DNA of 64,000 bases from Streptomyces seoulensis (GTDB lineage: Bacteria > Actinomycetota > Actinomycetes > Streptomycetales > Streptomycetaceae), in NCBI RefSeq assembly GCF_004328625.1, contig NZ_CP032229.1, positions 5,828,001 to 5,892,000 of the forward strand, given 5' to 3'. The number at the start of each line of letters is the position of its first letter. The first letter of the stretch is position 1. The position numbers and the translations under genes are program-made. Below the pieces are notes generated by a model. It was not told the DNA's origin. It saw nothing but the letters and a program-made list of their open reading frames with translations, and ran no database searches. Below, in pieces: positions 1-8,460 of this stretch.

Positions 1-238
1 GCGCGGCAGAGGTGGCGTCCCACACGATCACGACCGGCGGTCCTGATGCCGGCCCACCGGCCTCCCGCGCCACCCGGCTCGACTCCGCCGACGCGGGCAG
101 GGTCATCGCCGGCCTGCGCGCGGCCTCGGACGCCAGCCGGCCGGGGAAGGCGGCCGTGCACACCGCCACCACCAGCCACGCGACCACGACGAACACCGGG
201 AACCGCGCCACCACGAACTGCCGGCGGAACAGACGCAC
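1..238 (-). CDS. MMPL/RND-family membrane transporter, N-terminal fragment (runs off left edge)
   Basis: Only the first 79 codons are in the window; the gene continues past base 1. A GTG start at 238 follows a GAGG sequence about 8 bases upstream. The protein begins VRLFRRQFVVARFP and then has one strongly hydrophobic helix (about residues 13-30), followed by an extracytoplasmic stretch containing SAESSRVARE and PPVVIVWD. A short basic N-terminus, a first helix and then an SES-like motif before a beta strand is the usual start of MMPL/RND-type exporters. With so little visible the family call is tentative and the substrate is unknown. Confidence 0.5.
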   Translation of the reverse strand, partial: MRLFRRQFVVARFPVFVVVAWLVVAVCTAAFPGRLASEAARRPAMTLPASAESSRVAREAGGPASGPPVVIVWDATSAA

Positions 239-451
239 TACCTCACCTCACGCGTGGGGACGGTTCCGGCGTCCGCGCTCCGACACGGCACCGTCCGCAT
301 CCATGGATGCTCGACTCGTACGCGGGTGATCCGGCGCCGCCACCCCGTGGGGATCGGTCGAAGGGCCCCGATTACCTCCATCGGCGGAGCGCGCGTGCTC
401 GTCGCGGTGCGACCATGAGCTCTCGGCCCCGGACCGCGGAGGACGGCAGGC

Positions 452-1027
452 ATGACGAGCAGCGCGCTCCTGGTGATGGACGTCCAGCGGGACGTGGTGG
501 ACCTCGCCGACGACGGCTCCGGCTATCTGCCACGGCTGCGCGGCGCGATCGACGGCGCGCGGGCCGCCGGCATCCCGGTGGTCTACGTGGTGATGGGACT
601 GCGGCCCGGCGATCCCGAGGTCGGCACACGCAGCAAGGTGATGGCCAACGTCCTGCGCGCCGGGCTGTTCACCGAGGGCGCGCCGGGTTCCGAGATCCAT
701 CCCGACATCGCGCCCAGGGCGGGGGACGTCGTCGTCACCAAGCGGCGGGGGAGCGCGTTCTCGGGGAGCGACCTCGATCTGGTGCTCCGGGCCAGGGACA
801 TCGACAGCCTGGTGCTCACCGGCATCGCCACCAGCGCGGTCGTGCTGTCCACGCTGCGGCGCGCGGTCGATCTGGATCTCGGTGCGACCGTCCTGTCGGA
901 CGGCTGTCTCGACACCGACCCCGAGGTGCACCGGATGCTCGTCGAGCGGCTGTTCCCGCAGTGGGCGGACGTCGTCACCGTCGAGGAGTGGCTCGGCGCG
1001 ATCGGAACACCGCGCCCCTTGTCCTGA
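452..1027 (+). CDS. Isochorismatase-fold hydrolase lacking the catalytic cysteine
   Basis: A 191-residue cytoplasmic protein with the isochorismatase/nicotinamidase fold. The N-terminal strand ALLVMDVQRD carries the family aspartate (D10) and K97 sits in VTKRRGSAF at the position of the catalytic lysine. The loop that normally reads G-x-x-T-x-x-C-V is G124-I-A-T-S-A-V130-V, so the nucleophilic cysteine is replaced by valine. A GGAGG-like sequence lies upstream of the ATG. Many actinobacterial relatives have the same TS[AG]VV variant, so this looks like a real subfamily with altered or no cysteine-hydrolase activity, not a damaged gene. Substrate unknown. It is a single gene with no obvious operon partner. 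Confidence 0.8.
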   Translation: MTSSALLVMDVQRDVVDLADDGSGYLPRLRGAIDGARAAGIPVVYVVMGLRPGDPEVGTRSKVMANVLRAGLFTEGAPGSEIHPDIAPRAGDVVVTKRRGSAFSGSDLDLVLRARDIDSLVLTGIATSAVVLSTLRRAVDLDLGATVLSDGCLDTDPEVHRMLVERLFPQWADVVTVEEWLGAIGTPRPLS

Positions 1028-1084
1028 GCGGGCCGGTCTGATTTCGTACCGCGTGATCATCCGGAGCTGAGGAGAGCGGGCGGT

Positions 1085-1888
1085 ATGGAGACGGGCAGCG
1101 GGGACTCCCTGCCGGAGGGGCTCGGCGGGGCGATACGGGAGACGGCCCGGGACATCGCCGCGCTGCTGGACAGGGACGCGGACCCGGGCGCCCCCGTACC
1201 GGGGCTGGAGTGGACCGTGGGGGAGACGGCCGCCCATCTGGCCCTGGCCAACGGGCTGATGGCCGACCTCGCCGCCGGTCGGGACCGTCCCTACGGCGAC
1301 GGCACCCCGCAGAGCCTCGCGGCGGCCAACGCGCGCGGCCTCACCGAGTTCCCGGAGCGTGGGGCGCAGCCGCTGGCCGCGATGATCGTGCGGCAGGCCG
1401 AGGCGTTCCTGGTCGCCGTGGCGGAGACCGACCCGACGCGGACGCTGGTGACCCCGCTGGGCCCCATGACCAAGGACGTGCTCGCCTCGTACCTCCTGAC
1501 CCACATGCTGGGGCACGGCTGGGATCTCGCGCGCGGGGTGGGCCGTCCGCACATGATCGACCGGACGCGGGTGGGGCTGTGCCTGCCGTTCCTGAAGACG
1601 GCGATGCCACGGGTGGCGGCCGCCCCGGCCGGACTGACGGCGCGTTACACCCTGCGGGTCCCGGGCTGCGAGCCCTTCGGGGTCACCTTCACCGAGGGGG
1701 TCGTCGAGGTCCTCCCCGGGCCGCCGGAGCGCTCCGGGTGCACCATCCGCACCGAGCCGGTCACCTTCCTGCTCATCGCGCTGGGCCGCGTGGGCCCCTG
1801 GCAGGCCATGGCGCGCGCCGGCGTACTCGCCTGGGGGCGCAAGCCGTGGCTCGCGCCCCGCTTCCCCGCTCTGTTCAAAGCGCCCTGA
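1085..1888 (+). CDS. Maleylpyruvate isomerase N-domain (DinB-like, TIGR03083-type) protein
   Basis: A 267-residue protein of the mycothiol-dependent maleylpyruvate isomerase/DinB four-helix-bundle family. The typical first half is visible: the W-T-V-G-E-T-A-A-H segment near residue 45-52 and the later LLTHMLGHGWDLA segment supply histidines of the family metal site. The C-terminal third (from about residue 180, ARYTLRVPGCEPFG onward) resembles the SCP2-like domain often attached to such proteins. Members use mycothiol in thiol transfer or isomerisation, but the substrate of this one cannot be read from sequence. It starts 57 bases after the isochorismatase-like gene, so co-transcription is possible. 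Confidence 0.75.
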   Translation: METGSGDSLPEGLGGAIRETARDIAALLDRDADPGAPVPGLEWTVGETAAHLALANGLMADLAAGRDRPYGDGTPQSLAAANARGLTEFPERGAQPLAAMIVRQAEAFLVAVAETDPTRTLVTPLGPMTKDVLASYLLTHMLGHGWDLARGVGRPHMIDRTRVGLCLPFLKTAMPRVAAAPAGLTARYTLRVPGCEPFGVTFTEGVVEVLPGPPERSGCTIRTEPVTFLLIALGRVGPWQAMARAGVLAWGRKPWLAPRFPALFKAP

Positions 1889-1955
1889 TTCAGGGGGTGA
1901 TCGACGGGTAGGCGTAGCCGGGTACGACGTACGCACCAACCGCAGGAGGCTTCCC

Positions 1956-2168
1956 ATGAGCAAGTTCGGGGATCTGGCGAACAAGGCCAAGGACCTGGCC
2001 AAGAGCCACCCTGACCAGGCCGACAAGGGCGTGGAGAGTGCCGAACGGCTGATCGACGAGCGTACGGGCAACAAGTACGACGCCCAGACCGACAAGGCCG
2101 CCGACGCCGTCCGCCGCTCCTACGGCAGCGAGGGCACCAGGGCACCGGAAGACACCCCTGAACGCTGA
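1956..2168 (+). CDS. Small MT0933-type antitoxin-like protein
   Basis: A 70-residue, highly charged helical protein beginning MSKFGDLANKAKDLAKSHPD, with a second half rich in Lys, Asp and Ala. This matches the MT0933/Rv0909-like antitoxin family common in actinobacteria, where copies are often found without a recognisable toxin. A GCAGGAGG ribosome-binding site precedes the ATG. No toxin-like reading frame is adjacent: the next gene is an unrelated hypothetical. A strong intrinsic terminator follows directly. A general stress or DNA-associated role is equally possible. Confidence 0.7.
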   Translation: MSKFGDLANKAKDLAKSHPDQADKGVESAERLIDERTGNKYDAQTDKAADAVRRSYGSEGTRAPEDTPER

Positions 2169-2199
2169 CGGTCCTGCGGGGCGGTACGGGAACAGAGAG

Positions 2200-2235
2200 G
2201 GCGGGAGACGCTTCATGCGTCTCCCGCCTTTTTCC
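2200..2235 (+). terminator. Intrinsic terminator after the antitoxin-like gene
   Basis: A perfect 11-bp GC-rich stem (2200-2210 with 2218-2228), a 7-base loop and a run of five T (2229-2233). This is one of the few canonical rho-independent terminators in the window. It ends the 1956-2168 transcript. Confidence 0.9.
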
Positions 2236-2290
2236 TGTCCGGCGGTGTGCCCGCTCGCTCCCCTCTCCCCGGCCGGTGAGAATCGGGAAC

Positions 2291-2602
2291 ATGGCCGACG
2301 ACCCGCCCGAGAAGACCCCCGACGGGCACTTCGTCGTCATCAATGGGCGGCGTTGGCGGGCGACGGACCCCGAGGTGCCCGAGGAGGTTGCCGCGCGGTT
2401 GCGGCGGCATCTCATGGCGGGGCGGCGTGGGGTGCGGGATGCCGAGGACGGGGCGGCGGAGCGGGCCGCGCGGGGGCGGGTGCAGGGGGCCAAGGTAGCG
2501 CTGGGGGAGCGGGGGACGCCCTGGTGGGAGGAGTCGGGGGAGGCGAGGCGGCGCCGGTGGGAGGACGGGCTGGCCCGGCTCGACGCCGACTATCCGGAGT
2601 GA
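2291..2602 (+). CDS. Conserved hypothetical protein
   Basis: About 103 residues starting MADDPPEKTPDGHFVVINGR. It is soluble, with a compact N-terminal strand segment (HFVVINGRRWRATDP) and an Arg/Glu/Ala-rich helical C-terminus ending LARLDADYPE. I do not recognise a functional domain; similar small proteins occur widely in Streptomyces without assigned function. The ATG at 2291 was chosen over an upstream GTG at 2276 because the downstream start gives the conserved-looking MADDPPEKTPDG beginning. Its 3' end overlaps the convergent SnoaL-like gene by 13 bases. Confidence 0.65.
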   Translation: MADDPPEKTPDGHFVVINGRRWRATDPEVPEEVAARLRRHLMAGRRGVRDAEDGAAERAARGRVQGAKVALGERGTPWWEESGEARRRRWEDGLARLDADYPE

Positions 2603-3024
2603 TCGGCCGCCCCGGCCTCCGCGTGGGCGAAGAACTCCGCCACGCCCTCGGGGTTCTTCGTGTAGACGTCGATCTCCTGTACCAGGCCGTCCTCGACCCG
2701 GTGGACCTCGACCAGGGTCAGCGCGTACTCCTCGCCGGACGAGCGGGCCTTCAGGGTGCCGGTGAGCCGGCCGACGATCCCGGCGGGGCCCTCGAAGACA
2801 TCCGTACCGGTGATGGTGATGTCCGCGTGGGCCGTCATCCCGCCCAGAACCGCCTCCGCGAACGCCTCGCGCCCCCGGTGCACCCCGCCGTAGGGAAGCC
2901 GGTTCGGTTCGTCGATGATCACATCGGGGGCCATCCTGGCGAGGACGCCCTTGATGTCGCCCTCGCCGAGCGCGGCGTACAGCGCCCGCACGACGTCCGC
3001 CGGGCTCTCGTTCTTCTCGCTCAT
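2590..3024 (-). CDS. SnoaL/NTF2-like small protein
   Basis: 144 residues, starting MSEKNESPADVVRALYAALG. The pattern of an N-terminal helix, the segment D-I-K-G-V-L-A-R-M-A-P-D-V, a P-Y-G-G-V-H-R-G-R-E-A-F turn and a C-terminal sheet ending in DVYTKNPEGV is that of the SnoaL-like/NTF2 cone fold (ketosteroid isomerase, limonene epoxide hydrolase and polyketide cyclase relatives). Catalytic residues differ between subfamilies and no substrate can be inferred. It diverges from the sulfatase gene and converges with 2291-2602, overlapping it by 13 bases. Confidence 0.75.
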   Translation of the reverse strand: MSEKNESPADVVRALYAALGEGDIKGVLARMAPDVIIDEPNRLPYGGVHRGREAFAEAVLGGMTAHADITITGTDVFEGPAGIVGRLTGTLKARSSGEEYALTLVEVHRVEDGLVQEIDVYTKNPEGVAEFFAHAEAGAADHSG

Positions 3025-3157
3025 CTGGTCACACCCTCCGGTCGGGAACACGTACACCCGGTCTCCTGCCCACCGGACCGGGAACCTCCACAGAGTTTTG
3101 AGAATGTTGGTTCCTACGGTGCAGCCGACCCGTTCCCGCTCCGGAGGTTCCACCACG

Positions 3158-4636
3158 ATGAAGCGACATCGGCTGTTCGGTCCGGGGGCCGCGGCCCTCC
3201 TGCTCGCCGCCTGCAGCGCACCGGCGAGCACCGGGGCGCCCGGCGAGACGACCCCCGGGGCGAAGACGCCCAACATCGTCTTCGTGCTCACCGACGACCT
3301 CGCGACCAACCTGGTTCCGTACATGCCGCACGTGAAGGAGTTACAGCGCGACGGCACCTCGTTCAGCGACTACTTCGTCACCGACTCCCTGTGCTGCCCG
3401 TCCCGTTCCTCGATCCTGACCGGCAAGTACCCACACAGCACCGGGGTGTTCACCAACAACGGCGACGACGGCGGCTACGGCGCGTACAACCGCAACGGCA
3501 ACGAGCGCGACTGCTACGGCCCCGCACTCCAGAAGGCCGGCTACCGCACCGGCTTCATGGGCAAGTACCTCAACGGCTACCTCCCCGCCGACAAGCACGG
3601 CACCGACAAGCCCTACGTCCCGCCGGGCTGGGACGAGTGGGACGTGGCCGGCAACGGCTACCCCGAGTTCAATTTCGGCCTGAACGAGAACGGCAAGGTC
3701 GTGAAGTACGGCCATGACCCCGAGGACTACCTCACCGACGTGGTGTCGAAGAAGGCGACCTCCTTCATCGACTCCTCCGCGGCGGCCAAGAAGCCCTTCG
3801 TGCTCGAACTCGCCACCTTCGCCCCGCACGGCCCCTCCACCCCCGCGCCCCGCGACGCGGAGGACTTCCCCGGCCTCAAGGCACCCCGCACCCCCGCCTA
3901 CGACAAGCCCTCCGAGCCGGCCCCGAAGTGGCAGAGCGGCCTGGGGCCCCTCTCCGCCGACGAACAGCGGTCGATCGACGGCAAGTTCGCCAAGCGGGCC
4001 CGCTCGGTGCAGGCCGTGGACGACATGATCGGCCGCGTCCGGGACGAGCTGAAGGCGAAGGGGCTCGCCGACAACACATACATCGTGTTCAGCTCCGACA
4101 ACGGCTTCCACATGGGCGAGCACCGGCTGCGCCCCGGCAAGCAGACCCCGTACGACACCGACATCCGGGTGCCACTGGTGGTCGCCGGGCCGGGCGTGGC
4201 CGCCGGCAAGGAGATCTCCCAGCCGGCCGCGAACGTCGACCTCAGCCCCACCTTCCAGGAACTGGCCGGGGTGAAGCCGGGCGGGGCGGCCGACGGCGCG
4301 AGTCTCGCCCCGCTGCTGCACGGAGAACAGGTCACCGACTGGCGCCGGGCGGTGCTGATCGAACACCACCGTCCCGCCTCCAAGAAGGACGACCCCGACG
4401 CGGCGCCCGACAGCAGCGGCAACCCGCCCTCCTACGAGGCCGTCCGCACCCCGAACGCGCTGTGGGTCGAGTACGCGGACGGCGAGCGCGAGTACTACGA
4501 CACCGAGCGCGACCCCGACGAGCAGCACAACCGGGCCTCGTCGTTGTCCAAGACCCAACAGACCGTGCTGCACGAGACATTGACGGATCTTCAGAAATGC
4601 GAGGGCAGCGAGGCGTGCGCGAAGGCCGGGCAGTGA
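3158..4636 (+). CDS. Lipoprotein sulfatase (type I, formylglycine-dependent)
   Basis: A 492-residue secreted sulfatase. The N-terminus carries a lipoprotein signal with lipobox L-A-A-C19. The alkaline-phosphatase-superfamily metal motif appears as NIVFVLTDDL (about residues 39-48). The sulfatase signature C79-C-P-S-R83 followed by SSILTGKYPHSTGV contains the cysteine that would be converted to formylglycine. A second metal-site motif (SSDNGFHMGEHR) is near residue 310. The protein should hydrolyse sulfate esters outside the membrane; the substrate is unknown. The start is set by CGGAGG at 3142-3147. No formylglycine-generating enzyme gene is adjacent, so activation would depend on one elsewhere. 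Confidence 0.88.
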   Translation: MKRHRLFGPGAAALLLAACSAPASTGAPGETTPGAKTPNIVFVLTDDLATNLVPYMPHVKELQRDGTSFSDYFVTDSLCCPSRSSILTGKYPHSTGVFTNNGDDGGYGAYNRNGNERDCYGPALQKAGYRTGFMGKYLNGYLPADKHGTDKPYVPPGWDEWDVAGNGYPEFNFGLNENGKVVKYGHDPEDYLTDVVSKKATSFIDSSAAAKKPFVLELATFAPHGPSTPAPRDAEDFPGLKAPRTPAYDKPSEPAPKWQSGLGPLSADEQRSIDGKFAKRARSVQAVDDMIGRVRDELKAKGLADNTYIVFSSDNGFHMGEHRLRPGKQTPYDTDIRVPLVVAGPGVAAGKEISQPAANVDLSPTFQELAGVKPGGAADGASLAPLLHGEQVTDWRRAVLIEHHRPASKKDDPDAAPDSSGNPPSYEAVRTPNALWVEYADGEREYYDTERDPDEQHNRASSLSKTQQTVLHETLTDLQKCEGSEACAKAGQ

Positions 4637-4714
4637 AAGTGTGACTGGCGCACCCCTTCTCGGGCATCAGGTCTGTGTTCCGGAAGACCTCACTCACCCG
4701 AACGGGAGCACATC

Positions 4715-4891
4715 GTGCTGGCCATCATCTCCGCGGTCCTGTTTTTCATCGCCTTCCTGATCAACGCGGCGGACATCTCCACCAACGACACCTTCAGCTC
4801 GACCAACGTCATGCTGATCGGTCTCGCCCTGCTGGCGCTGCACGTCGCGGGCATCGGCGCCGGCTGGAGCGCCCGCGGCCGCAGACGCTGA
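4715..4891 (+). CDS. Small two-helix membrane protein
   Basis: A 58-residue protein from a GTG start with GGGAG at 4704-4708. It has two hydrophobic helices (about residues 1-19 and 32-50) separated by the polar loop DISTNDTFSSTN and ends with basic residues GRRR. I recognise the type as a widespread small Streptomyces membrane protein of unknown function. It stands alone between the sulfatase and the glutamate synthase-like gene. Confidence 0.7.
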   Translation: MLAIISAVLFFIAFLINAADISTNDTFSSTNVMLIGLALLALHVAGIGAGWSARGRRR

Positions 4892-4971
4892 AGCCCTCGG
4901 TGCCGGGCGGTTCACCAGGCCGCCCGGCATGACCGGCTCGAACTCACGTACGTTCCTTACCCGGCCCCTGC

Positions 4972-6591
4972 ATGAGTGCCCCACCAGCGGTTATCGGGGA
5001 GGGCATGGTGCGTTTCGGGGCCGTGGGGCTCCTTCTGATCGGTGCGGCGGCCGCGGTGTCCGCCGCCGTCCTCGTGTCCCCCTGGTGGTGGTTCGCCGCG
5101 GGCGTCCTCGCGGCCCTGGGCCTGCTGGGCAGCTACGACCTGCTCCAGCGCGGCCACACGGTACTGCGGAACTACCCCGTCATCGGCCACGCCCGCTACC
5201 TGCTGGAAGCGATCCGGCCGGAGCTCCAGCAGTACTTCGTCGAGCGCAACTACGACGGCCGCCCCTACGACCGCGACACCCGCAGCATCGTGTACGAGCG
5301 GGCCAAGGGCATCGACGCCGAGGAACCCTTCGGCAGCGAACGCGACATGTACCAGCGGGGCTACGAGTTCCTGGTGCCGTCGATGGCCCCCGTCGACACC
5401 CCCGACACACCGCCCCGGGTCCGCGTCGGCGGTCCCGACTGCGCCCAGCCGTACGACATGGCGCTGCTCAACGTCTCCGCGATGAGCTTCGGCTCGCTGT
5501 CCGCCAACGCGGTCCTCGCCCTCAACACCGGCGCGGCGCGCGGTGGTTTCGCCCAGGACACCGGCGAGGGCGGCCTCTCCGAGTACCACCTGCGCCCCGG
5601 CGGCGACCTCGTGTGGGAGATCGGCACCGGGTACTTCGGCTGCCGTACCGAGGACGGCGGCTTCGACGCGGAGCAGTTCGCCGAGAAGGCGGCCCACCCC
5701 GCCGTCAAGTGCGTCTCGCTCAAGCTCTCCCAGGGCGCCAAGCCCGGCATCGGCGGGGTCCTGCCCGGAGACAAGGTCAACGCCGAGATAGCCGAGGTGC
5801 GCGGGGTCCCGCAGGGGGAGACCGTGATCTCACCGCCGTACCACCGGGAGTTCCACACCCCGCGCGAGCTGGTCCGGTTCCTGGCCCGGATGCGGGAGCT
5901 GGCGGGCGGCAAGCCCGTCGGGTTCAAGCTCTGCCCCGGCTCGCGCACCCAGTTCCTCGCCGTCTGCAAGGCCATGCTGGCCGAGGGCGTCACCCCCGAC
6001 TTCATCGTGGTCGACGGCGCCGAGGGCGGTACGGGCGCCGCGCCGCTGGAGTTCGCCGACCACCTCGGCATGCCGCTCACCGAGGGGCTGATCACCGTCC
6101 ACAACGCCCTGACCGGCGCCGGGCTGCGCGACCGTATCCGGGTCGGCGCCAGCGGCAAGGTCGCCACCGGCTCGGACCTGGTCAAGCGGCTGCTCATGGG
6201 CGCCGACTACACCAACGCGGCCCGCAGCATGATGTTCGCCGTCGGCTGCATCCAGGCCCAGCGCTGCCACACCAACCGCTGCCCCACCGGCGTCACCACC
6301 CAGGACCCGCGCCGCGCCCGCGCCCTCGACGTCCCCGACAAGTCCGACCGGGTCCGCCGCTACCAGGAGGCGACCGTGCGCAGCGCCCAGCAGATCATGG
6401 CCGCGATGGGCGTCACCGACCCGAAGGACCTGCGCCCGGAGATGCTGCGCCGCCGCGACACCCCGACCGGCGACTTCCGCTCCTACGCCGCGCTCTACGA
6501 CTGGCTGGCCCCCGGCGAGCTGATCGAGCGGCCGCCCGCCGCCTGGGCCGCCGACTGGAAAGCGGCCGACCCGGACCGTTTCGCCGGCTGA
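4972..6591 (+). CDS. FMN-binding glutamate synthase-family protein
   Basis: A 539-residue protein with two N-terminal hydrophobic helices (about residues 12-50) and then the FMN-binding TIM-barrel domain of the glutamate synthase large subunit. Visible family features are EGGLSEYHLR, KLSQGAKPGIGG and DGAEGGTGAAP, plus the cysteine-rich loop GCIQAQRCHTNRCPTGV (about 6247-6285) that in glutamate synthase holds a 3Fe-4S cluster. There is no glutaminase domain, so it cannot be a full GltB. It is probably a membrane-anchored flavo-iron-sulfur oxidoreductase of unknown substrate. The PoxB gene follows 87 bases downstream on the same strand. Confidence 0.85.
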   Translation: MSAPPAVIGEGMVRFGAVGLLLIGAAAAVSAAVLVSPWWWFAAGVLAALGLLGSYDLLQRGHTVLRNYPVIGHARYLLEAIRPELQQYFVERNYDGRPYDRDTRSIVYERAKGIDAEEPFGSERDMYQRGYEFLVPSMAPVDTPDTPPRVRVGGPDCAQPYDMALLNVSAMSFGSLSANAVLALNTGAARGGFAQDTGEGGLSEYHLRPGGDLVWEIGTGYFGCRTEDGGFDAEQFAEKAAHPAVKCVSLKLSQGAKPGIGGVLPGDKVNAEIAEVRGVPQGETVISPPYHREFHTPRELVRFLARMRELAGGKPVGFKLCPGSRTQFLAVCKAMLAEGVTPDFIVVDGAEGGTGAAPLEFADHLGMPLTEGLITVHNALTGAGLRDRIRVGASGKVATGSDLVKRLLMGADYTNAARSMMFAVGCIQAQRCHTNRCPTGVTTQDPRRARALDVPDKSDRVRRYQEATVRSAQQIMAAMGVTDPKDLRPEMLRRRDTPTGDFRSYAALYDWLAPGELIERPPAAWAADWKAADPDRFAG

Positions 6592-6678
6592 ACCGCAGGC
6601 ACCCGTACCGGTACGGCGGCACACCCTCCGCCGTACGACACCGGCGGGCCGCAAGGGCCCGCGGAGAGGACGCACCCC

Positions 6679-8406
6679 ATGGCCCGCACCGTCGCCCGTC
6701 TTGTCGTCGACACGCTGGAGGAACTCGGCGTACGCCAGGTGTTCGGCGTCGTCGGCGACGCGCTCAACCCGTTCACCGACGCCATCCGCGCCTCCGGGAC
6801 CGTGTCCTGGGTGGGCTGCCGTCACGAGGAGGTGGCGGCCTTCGCGGCCGGTGCCCAGTCCCAGCTCACCGACACGCTCGGGGTCTGCATGGGCACCGTC
6901 GGTCCCGGCTCGGTCCACCTGCTGAACGGCCTCTACGACGCCGCGAAGAGCGGTACCCCGGTGCTGGCCATCGCGGGACAGGTACCGCAGCCGGAGATCG
7001 GCACCGACTACTTCCAGGAGGTCGACAACGACCTCCTCTTCAAGGACGTGGCCGTCTTCCGGGCCACCGTGACCTCGCCCGCGCAGCTGCCCGCGCTGCT
7101 GGAGGTCGCCGTGCGCACCGCCGTCGGCAGGCGCGGGGTCGCGGTGCTCACCGTGCCCGGCGACGTCGGCGACCTGGAGCTGCCCGACGACCGGCCGGTC
7201 CGGCTCTCGCTGACCGGCTCCGCCAACCGGCCGGACGACCCCGCGCTGGACGAGGCCGCCTCCGTGCTCGACGACGGCGGCAAGGTCACGCTGCTCGTCG
7301 GCCGGGGAGCGCGCGGCTGCCGCCAGGAGGTGCTCGCGCTGGCCGAGCGGCTGGCCGCGCCGATGGTGATCACCCTCAAGGCCAAGGAGGGCTTCGAGGG
7401 CGACAACCCGTACCAGGTCGGCCAGACCGGCCTCATCGGCAACCCGGCCGCCGCCCACGCGATGGACCACGCCGACACCCTGGTGCTGCTCGGCACCGAC
7501 TTCCCGTACCGCGACTGGTATCCGGAGGGCAAGAAGGTGATCCAGGTGGACCGGGTCGCCGAGCACATCGGGCGCCGGGTGCCGGTGGACGTCGGCCTCG
7601 CCGCCGACGTCGGCCCGACCGTGCGGGGGCTGCTGGAGCGCGTGCGGCAGCGTATCGACCGGGGCCATCTCGACTCGGCGCGGACGAAGTTCACCAAGTG
7701 GCAGGAGGGCCAGCGCGACCTCGCCTCGCCCGACCACGACCGGGGGCTGCTCGGCAAGGTCCGCTCCAAGTTCGACAACCGCTCGCACCTCGTACGGCCC
7801 GAGGCGCTGGCCGCCGCCGTGGACGCCGCCGCCGACGAGGACGCCGTCTTCACCTCCGACACCGGTATGGCCACGGTGTGGCTGTCCCGGTTCGTGGAGA
7901 TGCGCGGCGACCGCCGGCTGCTCGGCTCCTACAACCTGGGCTCGATGGCCAACGCCATGCCGCAGGCGATCGGCGCGCAGATGCTCGACAGGGATCGCCA
8001 GGTCGTCGCCTTCTGCGGCGACGGCGGACTGTCCATGCTGCTGGGCGACCTGATGACCATCCGCACCGAGCGGTTGCCGGTCAAGCTGGTCGTCTTCGAC
8101 AACCAGCGCCTCGGCATGGTCAAGCTGGAGCAGGAACAGGCCGGGCTTCCGGAGTTCGGCACGGTCCTCGACAACCCGGACTTCGCCGCCGTCGCCCAGG
8201 CGCTCGGCATCACCGGCATCCGGGTCACCCGGCCCGAGGAACTGGCCGACGCGGTGAAGCGCGCGTTCGCCGAGCCGGGCCCCGTCCTGCTGGACGTGCT
8301 CACCAACCCCGACGAGATCGCCGTACCCGGCAAGGCGACCGTCCAGCAGGGCTGGGGGTTCGCCATCGCCAAGGTCAAGGAGAACCTGTCGAGTTCGAGC
8401 CGCTAG
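6679..8406 (+). CDS. poxB: Pyruvate dehydrogenase (quinone)/pyruvate oxidase-type ThDP enzyme
   Basis: A 575-residue thiamine-diphosphate enzyme of the PoxB type. All three domains are visible. The N-terminal PYR domain carries the cofactor-activating glutamate in CRHEEVAAFAAG, the central domain binds FAD, and the C-terminal PP domain contains GDGGLSMLLGDLMTIRTE...FDN, the GDG(X)n-N ThDP/Mg motif. Such enzymes oxidatively decarboxylate pyruvate to acetate and CO2 and pass electrons to membrane quinone. The gene ends in a strong hairpin terminator. Acetolactate synthase-like activity cannot be fully excluded from sequence alone. Confidence 0.85.
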   Translation: MARTVARLVVDTLEELGVRQVFGVVGDALNPFTDAIRASGTVSWVGCRHEEVAAFAAGAQSQLTDTLGVCMGTVGPGSVHLLNGLYDAAKSGTPVLAIAGQVPQPEIGTDYFQEVDNDLLFKDVAVFRATVTSPAQLPALLEVAVRTAVGRRGVAVLTVPGDVGDLELPDDRPVRLSLTGSANRPDDPALDEAASVLDDGGKVTLLVGRGARGCRQEVLALAERLAAPMVITLKAKEGFEGDNPYQVGQTGLIGNPAAAHAMDHADTLVLLGTDFPYRDWYPEGKKVIQVDRVAEHIGRRVPVDVGLAADVGPTVRGLLERVRQRIDRGHLDSARTKFTKWQEGQRDLASPDHDRGLLGKVRSKFDNRSHLVRPEALAAAVDAAADEDAVFTSDTGMATVWLSRFVEMRGDRRLLGSYNLGSMANAMPQAIGAQMLDRDRQVVAFCGDGGLSMLLGDLMTIRTERLPVKLVVFDNQRLGMVKLEQEQAGLPEFGTVLDNPDFAAVAQALGITGIRVTRPEELADAVKRAFAEPGPVLLDVLTNPDEIAVPGKATVQQGWGFAIAKVKENLSSSSR

Positions 8407-8415
8407 GCACGGTGT

Positions 8416-8453
8416 ACGGCGGCGCCCCGGTGAGGACACCGGGGCGCCGCCGT
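8416..8453. terminator. Bidirectional hairpin between convergent poxB and hydrolase genes
   Basis: A perfect 17-bp stem (8416-8432 with 8437-8453) and a 4-base loop, with no U-run. It lies between the stop codons of two convergent genes (8406 and 8461). Confidence 0.8.
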
Positions 8454-8460
8454 CCCACGG

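Noticed and set aside
3081..3120. An extracytoplasmic-sigma-like GGAAC or a TACGGT -10 upstream of the sulfatase gene
   Set aside because: The element spacings do not fit either promoter class.
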